Position numbers and translations under genes: made by a program
Notes under the pieces: generated by a model
The model's database searches: none
Told to the model about the DNA's origin: nothing
Seen by the model: the letters and a program-made list of their open reading frames with translations, nothing else
Shown here: piece after piece, positions 46,685 through 56,104 of the stretch
Position numbering within the stretch: position 1 is the first letter of the stretch
Layout of the letters: each line of letters starts with the position of its first letter
From: Argentina anserina
Lineage: Eukaryota; Streptophyta; Magnoliopsida; Rosales; Rosaceae
NCBI RefSeq assembly: GCF_933775445.1
Contig: NC_065876.1
Location: 18,290,001 to 18,354,000, forward strand
Length of the DNA: 64,000 nucleotides
Direction of reading: 5' to 3'

Positions 46685-47015
46685 CTTAGATGCAAAAAAA
46701 TAAAGTTTACTAGGGTTAGTAAAATTTTTACTAAAGTTTACTACCTCTAGTAAACTTCTACTGGGGGTATTAAACTTGAAAAATAGTATTTCTAAATGCC
46801 ATAACACACCTTAAAACGGAAAAAAATCAACTTACATGCAAAATAATAAAGTTTACTCGGGGTAGTAAAATTTTTACTAAAGTTTACTACCTCTAGTAAA
46901 CTTCTACTGGGGGTATTAAACTTGAAAAACAGTATTTCTAAAGGCCATAACACACCTTAAAATGGAGAAAAATCAACTTAGATGCAAAAAAATAAAGTTT
47001 ACTGGGGGTAGTAAT
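46685..47015 (+). repeat. 146-bp tandem repeat, about 2.2 copies
   Basis: ATGCAAAA with AATAAAGTTTACT recurs at 46690, 46836 and 46982, an exact 146-bp spacing. Each unit contains TAAAATTTTTACTAAAGTTTACTA-like inverted pieces. It lies in the 5' region of the Harbinger element before ORF1. Confidence 0.9.
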
Positions 47016-47327
47016 CAGTTCCATGGTCCATTGAATCTGCCGAATGCCCATATGCTAACATTCGCATTGCAGCTGTTGCCTTTTGTAGAGATGATAATCC
47101 AAGACGTCCCGCAGAATCCTTTTTTTGTAGCGATGATAATCGCATTGCAGTGTGTATCAGTTACCAACTTACCTTTTAACTCAAATACAGTAGTAGATTA
47201 AACACCAACTTTCATGAGTGATGTTGAGTAATATTTTGGTTTATAGGCTAGGAGTTCATTTATCTAGTGTATGGTTCAAGTAAAATTAAGTACTTGATTG
47301 TGTGTTTTCGTTATTTACATGTGTTAG

Positions 47328-48290
47328 ATGGCAAATTCCAAAGAACAAGCGTGTTGGAATGAGTTCTTAGTAGAAGTTTTTGTTGACATATGTATCAAGG
47401 AAGTGCATAGAAATTCGAAGCCACAATCTCATTTTACTTCAGAAGGATGGAATACTATAATCACTTCCTTTGTTGAACAAACTGGAAAAGATTATACCAA
47501 AAAACAGCTGAAAAATAAGTGGGATGCCCTAAAAGGTGAGTGGAGACTATGGAAAGATCTAAAGAATAAATATACCGGTCTTGGGTGGGATTCCAAACTC
47601 AACATTGTTGTTGCGACCGAAGAGCGCTGGAGTCAAATAATTGGGGTATGTGAATTTGTATTTTTATATTGATAATTTATGTCTAATGGACTGTTTTGTC
47701 AAACATCTTATGATAAATGTAATTTTTTTATGCAGAAAACCAAGGAATTTGCAAGGTTCAAGAAAAAAGGAATATCACCCGAGTTTGAAACCAAATTGGA
47801 TATATTGTTTTCCGATATTACAGCTACTGGAAAGCATGCATGGGCACCATCTTCTTCAATCCCTATCCCTAATAGTTCAGAGGAATGTGACAATGTTAAC
47901 TACGTTGAAGGTAGTGGTGACTCTGATGAGAGAGATGCATCTAATTACACTCGGTCCTCTAAGAGGAAAAGAAATGAGAGAGCTTTGAAAGATAAAGAAA
48001 AAGTACCAAAAAAGGTTAGAGGTGCTGCACAGTTGGCCAAAGAAATTGGCAGAATGTGTTCTGCAATTGAAAGTAGAAGTACAGCATCTTCAATAGTCAG
48101 TAATGCGCGCACTAGTATTAATGAAGTGATGAAGGATGTCACCTCATTGCCTGGAGCTGAGCAGGGAACCAGATTGTGGTTCTTTGCCACTCGATTGTTT
48201 TTAAGTGCAGAGAAGAGAGATATGTACTACACTATGGAAGATCCTAACATGAAATTATGGTGGTTGCAATTTGAGATGAATGAAAAATAG
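47328..48290 (+). CDS. Harbinger ORF1: MYB/SANT-like DNA-binding protein
   Basis: Exons 47328-47645 and 47736-48290 join in frame across a 90-bp GT-AG intron to give 290 residues with no internal stop. The N-terminal half is a Myb/SANT-like trihelix domain (Myb_DNA-bind_3): WNEFLVEVFVDICIKEV, TSEGWNTIITSF, KQLKNKWDALKGEW, GLGWDSKLNIV. After a Ser/Asp/Glu linker and a basic SSKRKRNERALKDKEK block, which may be a nuclear signal, the C-terminus (LWFFATRLFLSAEKRDMYYT, NMKLWWLQFEM) is that of plant Harbinger ORF1 and related L10-Interacting-MYB-like proteins. Known ORF1 proteins help import and bind the transposase. Its neighbour downstream is the transposase in the same orientation. The intact frame contrasts with the broken transposase. 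Confidence 0.85.
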
Positions 48291-48516
48291 GCTTAGGTTA
48301 TTCATGAATTATTTTTAATTTCGTGTTTTTATATCATACCTTAAGTTTTAGCCAAGACTATAAGACTATTTTTTATCTTTCCTTTTTTCATCATGTCATA
48401 CTCTTTCTATATTCTTAGATTTGAAGTTATATGAAGAATATGTGTCTCTATTATATTGTTGGTTGTGCCTTTATATGATTTACATGTTTAGCCATTGAAA
48501 TCTGCAGGTCTAAATT

Positions 48517-49868
48517 ATGAACAATCCAAGTGATGATGATGAAGTTGAGGAGGAGATATTCATGCGAGCTGTACAACTTAATGCTCTGCTGATTCAACAT
48601 TATTATGATAAATATATCCATAAAACTCCTTGCATGACATCTTCTCAAACAGGTTATAAGTGAATAATGGAAGTTTTAGGAGGCAATGAAATTCGGTGTT
48701 ATAATGCATTTAGAATGCAGAACCACGTATTTTATCGTTTATGCACTGATTTGGAAACTATAAACAAGGAGTTGTTAGGTTCAAATAGAACTAGTCATAT
48801 GGAGATCGTGACAATGTTATTGTATTTGTTAGGACAAGGATGTGGACTTAGGTCTGTAGGAGAACGATTTCAACATTCCAATGAAACCGTTTGTAGATAT
48901 ATTGGAAAAGCCTTAGATCTTGTGTGTGAGCTAAGTAATAAAATAATTAAACCGGACGATCCTGATTTCATTGGCGTTGCACCAAAGATAATGAGGGATA
49001 GAAGATACATGCCGCATTTTAAGGTATTTTTCATGTTTACTTGATTGTTTTTTAGTATATAGTTATTTATGGTGTGACAAATAACAATATTATTCACAGA
49101 ATTGTATTGGGGCTATTGATGAAGTGCATATTCCCGCTTCAATAAGTGATGAAGAAAAAGCACCATTCATTAATAGAAAAGGAATACCAACACAAAATGT
49201 CATGGCGGTATGCAATTTCGATATGTAATTTATCTTTGTATGTGCTGGTTGGGAAGGGTCTGCTCATGATACAAGAGTGATGCAATCGGTTCTTCGAAAT
49301 CCTGAAATGAATTTTTTTCATCCTCGACCAGGTAATATATTAAATTTAGTTAATCTTTGTTAGATATTCATGGTTAAAATGTCATTTTAATAAATTTTAT
49401 TATATAATAATTTTGTAGGTAAATATTATGTTGTGGATTCGGGATACCCTACGATGTGTGGATATTTGGGACCTTATAAAGGACCAAGACAACACTTCCA
49501 ACAATATCGTAGGAAAGAACCAAGAAATAAAAGAGAATTATTTAACAAAACACTCTTCACTTAGAAGTGTTATAGAACGCACATTTGGAGTTTGGAAAAA
49601 AAAGTGGAAGATTTTAAAAGACATGCAAGGATATTCATTCGAGAAGCAAGTCAAAATTGTCATTGCTACTATGACACTTCATAATTATATTAGAAGATAT
49701 GCGCATCGTGATAGACATTTTGTTCGAGGTGAAGCAAGTGAAAATGGTGAAGGAGCGATGGAAGAAGAAGAAGATGATGTAGAAGAACAAAACCATCATG
49801 GTGCACAAGAAATGGAAACATTAAGAAACAACATTGCTCAAAGTTTGATGGTTGCACGTTTAGAATGA
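48517..49868 (+). pseudogene. PIF/Harbinger transposase (DDE_Tnp_4), three lesions
   Basis: Exons 48517-49023, 49100-49331 and 49419-49868 show a Harbinger transposase. It has an N-terminal CYNAFRMQNHVFYRLC, a helix-turn-helix-like RSVGERFQHSNETVCRYIG, first Asp in IGAIDEVHIPA, second Asp in GWEGSAHDTRV, and Glu in VIERTFGVWKKKW followed by TMTLHNYIRR. Lesions: a TGA at 48661-48663, probably from a Trp codon; a TAA soon after the first Asp motif (AVCNFDM then stop, near 49230), probably from Gln; and a one-base frameshift near 49547 before the Glu motif. All three catalytic acids remain. The acidic, His-rich tail ends at 49868. Confidence 0.88.
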
Positions 49869-50533
49869 AAATATTTAGATTTATGTAGTTACAGCTATCC
49901 AATATTAATCATATGAAACATTATTTTTTTTAAAATCAATTTGAAATTATCTTAAATGTCCAAATTAGTCATTTAACAATTAAAAGCATAAGCCAGCTTG
50001 AGTTTACCAAACGTTCTGCCACTACTTCTGCCACTAAAAGTCACTTATAAAAGCCAGTTTACCAAATACTTAGCTACTTTACTTATCAGCTACTTATTTT
50101 CAGAAATAAGTATAAGTCAGCTTATCTAATAAGCCCAGCTGCACCAAAGGCTGTGTTTGGTAATGCTTATTGTCTCTGGTGATTATAGGCTAAGCCATTT
50201 GTTGTGTTTGGTAACTCGGCTTCTCATCTGTGACTTCCAGAAGCCATGGCTTTTTTTGTCCAAAAGCTAAAGCTGCTTGACACCTCCTTTTAGAAGCAGA
50301 AGCTCGTTGAAATACTGTAGCGCTGATCACTGTAGTTAAATGACTTTTGTGTAATACCGATAGTACCCTCGTCTGCTTCAATGGATTACAGAGAATTGTC
50401 ATGAAACCCTCGTCTTCTCTTAACGCATGAGCCGTTCTCATGAACCTCTCTCTCCCTCCCGTCTCTCTTTGAACGACATCGATCTAACACTCTGGGTTCA
50501 GTCACGATTCGTGAATCATCAATCAAAATTCTG

Positions 50534-50713
50534 GGTTCAAGCAGGCAACGCATCAGAAGAGCATCTGAAACTGAGTCTCCAACAGCTGCAAGTGAAGGTG
50601 AAGGAGGAGGAGATGAACCATATGAGGAGTACGAGGTAGAGATTATACAGCCTTATGGGCTCAAATTTGCAAAGAGTCGAGATGGTGGGACTTAAATTGA
50701 TGCAATTGCACCT
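50534..50713 (+). pseudogene. Captured 5' exon fragment of a MET1/ZKT-like PDZ-TPR gene
   Basis: In frame from 50534 the DNA reads a transit-peptide-like RQRIRRASETES, an acidic linker, then YEEYEVEIIQPYGLKFAK and SRDGGT, a stop (TAA, 50693-50695, where Tyr is expected), and IDAIA. This is the end of the chloroplast transit region and the start of the PDZ domain of the thylakoid protein MET1/ZKT (At1g55480). Homology stops at about 50713. Upstream it adjoins Harbinger leader sequence directly. No start codon in frame was found in that leader. Confidence 0.75.
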
Positions 50714-52236
50714 ACCAAACGCTTTGTTTGACCTCCCTCTTTTTGTAACTTGTAGCCTTCAATGAGAGCTTGTTGTTGTTCTGCTCTGTCTATCATGCCC
50801 TTCCACCGTTCTTAAGGTACATCCAAAGCTTTGTTCTACATGCTCTCATTTCTTCATTGATAAAGGTTTCATTTGTTTGCTTTGTTCATGTAGTTTTTGC
50901 TTGAATGGTTGAATTGTGTGCCTCTTTTTTTTCCCGTTCTGGGTAGAGTTATGATTTTTCGGTCAAATCTGTTGTTTCAGTTTCTGGGTTACTAGCAATT
51001 GTTTGTGTAACCACTCTTATTGATGAAAGTTTGGTTCTTTATAATCAGTGTATGTTGTTCACTGTGGCAATTTATCTGAATTGGGTCTAATTCTTGGTAC
51101 CTGTATTTGGGATCTAAGTGTTGGTTGATCTGTGATTTGGGTTTGCTTCATGAGTTTGAATTCTATCTGTTTATTTTGCTTGTAGATTCCTTGCTTCAAT
51201 TATATTCCAAAGGGACACTTTTCATTTATTTTGCTTGTAGATTCCGTGCTTCAGTCATATATCATTGTATAGTGGTTGTACTGCAGTTAGATTGGTCTCA
51301 GAAATTCGTTTGTTAGTTTGATTCATGCTGAAGAACTGAATCTTATTTTATATGTATTCACGCTATGCAGGAAGGACCGAGGGAATATTAGGTGTACACC
51401 ATAATGAAATTTGTTATATTTACATATCTGGATTAGAAGAGTGGGAAAGAATAACTGAGGATTCTTTGAAATCACTAATGAAACACCTTTTTCTTCCAGT
51501 GGGATAGAGACATGCCAGACTTCCTGCACAAGATAGCAGCACTGTCTACTTTGGAAATCAAGAGCAGGTAAATTCTGGAACGAGAATACGAAGAAGGCTT
51601 GACAAAGGAGTGGCATAACAGTTCTGACATAACAATTGTCACAGTTGGATGGCTCAGTAAAATGTTGGGGTGGAATGCTAAGCTTGTCAAATTATCACTA
51701 ACTTGTAAGTCCCTTATTCTAATATTCTGACTCTGCCGGAAATTATTCTGGATCGTAAATGGTTGATTAATTATTGGAACTTCAATGAAATCCAAATCTT
51801 GACACATAAATTTGATGATCAATCGGATTTAACAGTCTGTCTGGATATTCATGAAAAGAGTTAAGAATGATATATAGCCTTTAATAATGTAAGAAACCTC
51901 ACAAGGTTATAGAAGAGGAGGGTACACCCGGTTGTGATTAAAAGTTTTAAAAGACTCATGTCTAGATACTTAGAGAGTTCCTTGCTAATTACAATTAATG
52001 ACTGAAGTATTAAAATTTGTTGGTTTAATTCTAGAGAGGAAGACAGTACAACCAAGATAAAACTTGACAAGTGCAAGTATACTGAGATAACTATTATTTT
52101 CAGCCTATTGGATACTGGAGTTGTTTTTTTTTATCTATTGAACTGTCCAAGTGAGTAAATTAATTTTGGCAACATAAAGAATGCTGAATATGCTTCTTAC
52201 TAATACAGGACATATAATGGCTGTCGTAAATGATTC

Positions 52237-52560
52237 CAGATGCAAAATTACTTGAGGAAAAAGGAACAAAAAGCACAAAAAGAAAGCGATCTCCGGGTAG
52301 GACTGCAGCTTTACAAGTATGCACCATAAAACTTACTAATGTTTAATATTATCAGTTTTATGACAGACTCTCGGGTTCGTATTAACAGATGTCCCCTCTG
52401 AAAATTGCTGTTTGTTTTATCTTATTTTTGTTGATAAAGGAGTGGCAAATATGAGGAAGCACTGGAGAAATTTGAGTCTGTATTAGGTTCAAAGCCAGAC
52501 ACATTTGAAGCTTCAGTTGCAACTTACAATGTTGCTTGTTGTTATTCTAAGCTTAATCGG
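52237..52560 (+). pseudogene. Captured TPR exons of the MET1/ZKT-like gene, intron retained
   Basis: Exon 52237-52316 encodes QMQNYLRKKEQKAQKESDLR and GLQLYK. A 123-bp GT-AG intron (52317-52439) follows, then exon 52440-52560 encodes SGKYEEALEKFESVLGSKP, EASVATYNVACCYSKLN, the first TPR unit of MET1-type proteins, and stops at a GT donor. Frame is kept across the splice. The retained intron shows capture from genomic DNA, not mRNA. The PDZ core and the last exons of the source gene are missing. MET1 is known as a photosystem II assembly/repair factor in the thylakoid. Confidence 0.8.
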
Positions 52561-52949
52561 GTATTGCTCTTGTTCACATGAACAAGAATACTACTATTAC
52601 ATTTGAGCTCGTGTTTTCAGCATTTCTTCCGGATTTGAAGACTTTAAGGGTTATTTCAGTACTGAGAAAATACCATGATCTATTCCATTCAGATTCTTAT
52701 GAAATTCACTCTACTGTCAACAGAGAATCCGAAATTGATATTCCACTCCTTACGCAGTTCTGCTCAAACTTCAGACTCATTTTTTTTTCTTGGTTTTGTC
52801 ATTGCTGCATAGAATTATACAAATGAAGTCTCTTCTATTCTCAAATTAGTTGTCAGGAATTTGCAGAAGAAGTGTCATAAAATGACACAAATGCAGCCTC
52901 TTTTGTTCTTAGATGACCCAAAGTCAGACAATTTGATAAGCAGTTCTTA

Positions 52950-53045
52950 GATGATGACGTAGAAGAATAAAATCATCATGGTGCACAAGAAATGGATACA
53001 CTAAGAAACATGATTGTTCAAAGTTTGATAGATGCGCATGTTTGA
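52950..53045 (+). pseudogene. Transposase C-terminal tail remnant
   Basis: GATGATGACGTAGAAGAATA followed by AATCATCATGGTGCACAAGA and AAAGTTTGATAGATGC parallels 49780-49868 of the full-length neighbour, with a stop where that one has Gln. Confidence 0.85.
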
Positions 53046-53563
53046 GTGCTTATGTATTTACATGATCCTAATCAAAACCAAGTTATCAATATAAGAATAT
53101 ATATTTGTTTAAGATAATTTTAAAACTATCCAATATTAATGTCATATATTTTTTATTGTTTTAAAATAAAATTGACCCAAAATTATCTTACATGTTTAAA
53201 TTTGTCATTTGACAAATTAAAAGTATAAGTCAGTTTGAGTTTACCAAACGTTTTGTCATTGCTTTTGTCCCTGACATCCACTTATATAAGTCAGTTTACC
53301 AAACAATCAGCTACTTTACTTATCAGCCACTTATTTTTAAAAATCAGCATAAGCCAACTTTTTTAATAAGCCCAGCTGTACCAAACACAACCATAGCATA
53401 TGGGTAAAGGCTAGTTATCAATAATGAAAACAAGTTACTCCAATGTAAAAGAATCGATAAACATATATCATATATTATTTTTACCGCGCGATGTTTCTAC
53501 AAAATGGCTGGTTGGATCTTAAAAAATCCTACAACAACGGGGCGTTACGTACATTCATTTATG

Positions 53564-53573
53564 TATATATATA
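53564..53573 (+). promoter_or_regulatory. Probable TATA box of the UGD gene
   Basis: TATATATATA lies 171 bp after the right end of the transposon pair and about 100 bp before the donor of the 5' UTR intron. Confidence 0.6.
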
Positions 53574-53672
53574 GGAGACCTCGCATTAGATCTCCTTCGT
53601 TCTCACTTCTCAACTCAACAGCGAGAACAAGAAGTCATCGGATCTCTCACTTTGCATTGATTCATTCCCGAG

Positions 53673-54640
53673 GTAACAATGATTATGGTCTTGTTTTGCT
53701 CTTTTATATTTCAATGTCTTGATTCTTCATTTTGGCTGCTCTGCTCAGCTCTCTAATTTGCTTTTGTTTCTGGGTTTTGAGTGCTTGATGATGGGTTTTC
53801 ATCATTGGTGGGAATTGGGTTTGTGTGTAATTCTAGTTTGCTTGAGCAAAAATGCTTACTTGCTTGTTCTCGACTATTGTTTGTGAATTGTGATGGGGTG
53901 GGAAAATTCAGATCTTTGTAGTCTCTCCGGTGTCTTTTGTAGATCTGATTGACCTTTACTTCTTAATGGGATTCTGAGATCCAATATTGAGATTTGTTTG
54001 TAGATTAGCTCAATTTTGTAGTTTTTCGTGCTGTTTAAAATTTATTCTGCTTCACTTGGATCTGCAAATTTCATTGTGCTTTTCCTCTAGTCAACTTATA
54101 GATCCCAGATTTTTCTTTGTCGCGGTTTGCTCAATGCTCTGTTTAAGTTGCAACTTACAAGTCAAAATGCAAATCAGCTATTTAAGCTATTTAAGCTTAC
54201 AGCATTTTTTTTCTAAGTTTATTCGAGCTCATTGTTTTACTCGATCAAGCTTGTTCTATTTCCCTTTTGTACCGCATTAACAATTTATGTTTTAAGATAT
54301 TATGCTACTCCTCATTGGAATGTTTTGATGCTTTAATCTCCAAAAAGCTCGTTGGAGATCATATTGTTAGTTAGTTTTCATCTTGGTTTTATTGTAATGA
54401 TGACTGCTGTCTTCTACAATCTGTGGATACATAAGAATAATTGATAAAAAGTAGTGGTTTGTTGTATCACCTTTATGTATCATATTTTGGTCTGAATGTG
54501 TCATGTATATCTGATTTAAGGAGAAAAGTAATAAGCTGCTCAAGAATTTTATATATTAAATCTTTTATTATGCAACTATTACAATTTCATTGCTTCAAAA
54601 TAATAAAGTTAACCCTCGTTTTTACCTACTATTCTTCCAG
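53673..54640 (+). other. 5' UTR intron of the UGD gene (predicted)
   Basis: Donor CCCGAG|GTAAC at 53673 and acceptor TTCTTCCAG|ATTTTG at 54640 bound a 968-bp T-rich intron. Long leader introns just before the start codon are common in plant UGD genes. Confidence 0.7.
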
Positions 54641-54661
54641 ATTTTGAACAAGGAGACAAAG

Positions 54662-56104
54662 ATGGTGAAGATCTGTTGCATAGGAGCTGGATATGTCGGT
54701 GGGCCTACTATGGCTGTGATTGCCCTTAAGTGCCCAGATATAGAAGTAGCTGTTGTTGACATTTCTGTGTCACGGATCAGTGCCTGGAACAGTGATACTC
54801 TCCCCATATATGAGCCTGGCCTTGATGATGTGGTAAAACAGTGCAGAGGAAAAAACCTCTTTTTCAGCACTGATGTTGAGAAACACGTTATGGAGGCAGA
54901 CATTGTCTTTGTTTCAGTCAACACACCTACCAAGACCCAGGGTCTTGGTGCTGGAAAAGCAGCTGATCTTACATACTGGGAGAGCGCTGCTCGTATGATT
55001 GCAGATGTATCGAAGTCCGACAAAATTGTTGTTGAGAAGTCAACTGTGCCAGTGAAAACAGCTGAGGCTATTGAAAAGATTCTGACTCACAACAGCAAAG
55101 GCATCAACTTTCAAATTCTTTCCAACCCTGAATTTCTCGCTGAGGGAACTGCAATCCAAGACCTTTTCAATCCTGACCGAGTACTCATCGGAGGTAGGGA
55201 AACCCCAGCAGGTGAGAAGGCCATACAAGAACTTAAAAAGGTTTATGCCCGCTGGGTTCCTGAAGAACAAATTATTTGCTCTAATTTGTGGTCTGCTGAG
55301 CTTTCAAAGCTTGCTGCCAATGCCTTCTTGGCACAGAGGATTTCTTCTGTTAATGCCATGTCAGCTCTCTGTGAAGCAACTGGTGCAGATGTCACTCAAG
55401 TGGCACATGCTGTTGGCAAGGACACAAGAATTGGGCCGAAGTTCTTAAATGCCAGTGTTGGTTTTGGTGGATCTTGCTTCCAGAAGGATATCTTAAACTT
55501 GGTATATATCTGTGAGTGCAATGGCCTTCCTGAGGTCGCAAACTACTGGAAACAGGTCATTAAGATCAATGACTACCAGAAGTCCCGGTTTGTGAACCGA
55601 GTGGTTTCCTCAATGTTCAACACTGTCTCTGGTAAGAAGATTGCAATTCTGGGATTTGCCTTCAAGAAGGACACTGGTGACACGAGGGAGACCCCAGCCA
55701 TTGATGTGTGTAAAGGGCTGTTGGGTGACAAGGCCCGGTTGAGCATATACGATCCCCAGGTTAATGAGGAGCAGATCCAGAGGGACCTTGCTATGAAGAA
55801 GTTTGATTGGGACCACCCCATTCATCTTCAACCTTTGAGCCCCACTTCTGTGAAGCAAGTTAGTGTAGTCTGGGATGCTTATGCAGCAACAAAGGATGCT
55901 CATGGCATTTGCATCCTGACCGAGTGGGATGAATTCAAAAGCCTCGACTACAAGAAGATCTATGATCAGATGCAGAAGCCCGCTTTTGTCTTTGATGGAA
56001 GAAATGTTGTCGATGCAGAGAAGCTGAGGCAAATCGGGTTTATTGTCTATTCAATTGGAAAACCCCTTGACGACTGGCTCAAGGACATGCCTGCTTTTGT
56101 CTAA
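54662..56104 (+). CDS. UGD: UDP-glucose 6-dehydrogenase
   Basis: One coding exon gives 480 residues, the standard plant UGD length. It oxidises UDP-glucose to UDP-glucuronate with two NAD+ in the cytosol, feeding xylan, pectin and other wall polymers. Visible motifs: Rossmann GAGYVGG (8-14), [32 protein letters not shown] with the catalytic Glu, [20 protein letters not shown] with the catalytic Lys, [10 protein letters not shown] with the nucleophile Cys272, and the second nucleotide domain with [15 protein letters not shown]. The frame is open 72 nt further upstream, but [14 protein letters not shown] is the conserved start and it follows the 5' UTR intron acceptor by 21 nt. The upstream flank is formed by a Harbinger element. 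No defects were seen. Confidence 0.98.
   Translation: MVKICCIGAGYVGGPTMAVIALKCPDIEVAVVDISVSRISAWNSDTLPIYEPGLDDVVKQCRGKNLFFSTDVEKHVMEADIVFVSVNTPTKTQGLGAGKAADLTYWESAARMIADVSKSDKIVVEKSTVPVKTAEAIEKILTHNSKGINFQILSNPEFLAEGTAIQDLFNPDRVLIGGRETPAGEKAIQELKKVYARWVPEEQIICSNLWSAELSKLAANAFLAQRISSVNAMSALCEATGADVTQVAHAVGKDTRIGPKFLNASVGFGGSCFQKDILNLVYICECNGLPEVANYWKQVIKINDYQKSRFVNRVVSSMFNTVSGKKIAILGFAFKKDTGDTRETPAIDVCKGLLGDKARLSIYDPQVNEEQIQRDLAMKKFDWDHPIHLQPLSPTSVKQVSVVWDAYAATKDAHGICILTEWDEFKSLDYKKIYDQMQKPAFVFDGRNVVDAEKLRQIGFIVYSIGKPLDDWLKDMPAFV

Larger units (their letters stand above)
45434..50148 (+). mobile_element. PIF/Harbinger DNA transposon with ORF1 and a broken transposase
   Basis: The left end GGCTGTGTTTGGTA is the terminus also found at 50149 and, inverted, at 53392. 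The interior has a leader with a likely donor at 45861 (TTCTGG|GTAAG), a 146-bp tandem repeat, a two-exon MYB/SANT ORF1 and a multi-exon DDE transposase, the classic two-gene Harbinger layout. The right end reads AAGCCCAGCTGCACCAAA and lacks the last seven bases (CACAGCC), because the next element starts there. Size about 4.7 kb. Confidence 0.88.
50149..53392 (+). mobile_element. Deletion-derivative PIF/Harbinger element carrying host gene fragments (Pack-type)
   Basis: The termini GGCTGTGTTTGGTA (left) and TACCAAACACAACC (right) match the neighbouring autonomous-type element, as do about 110 bp inside the left end and 350 bp inside the right end. It keeps the transposase tail (52950-53045, parallel to 49780-49868) but not ORF1 or the catalytic core. 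In their place are at least two segments of a MET1/ZKT-like gene and about 1.5 kb of unidentified sequence. The outer flanks of the tandem pair are ATA on both sides (45431-45433, 53393-53395); this 3-bp match could be chance and is not the usual TWA. Confidence 0.8.

Noticed and set aside
45431..53395. ATA...ATA as a proven target-site duplication of an 8-kb composite transposon
   Set aside because: A 3-bp match occurs by chance one time in 64 and the family normally duplicates TWA. It is kept as a hint only.
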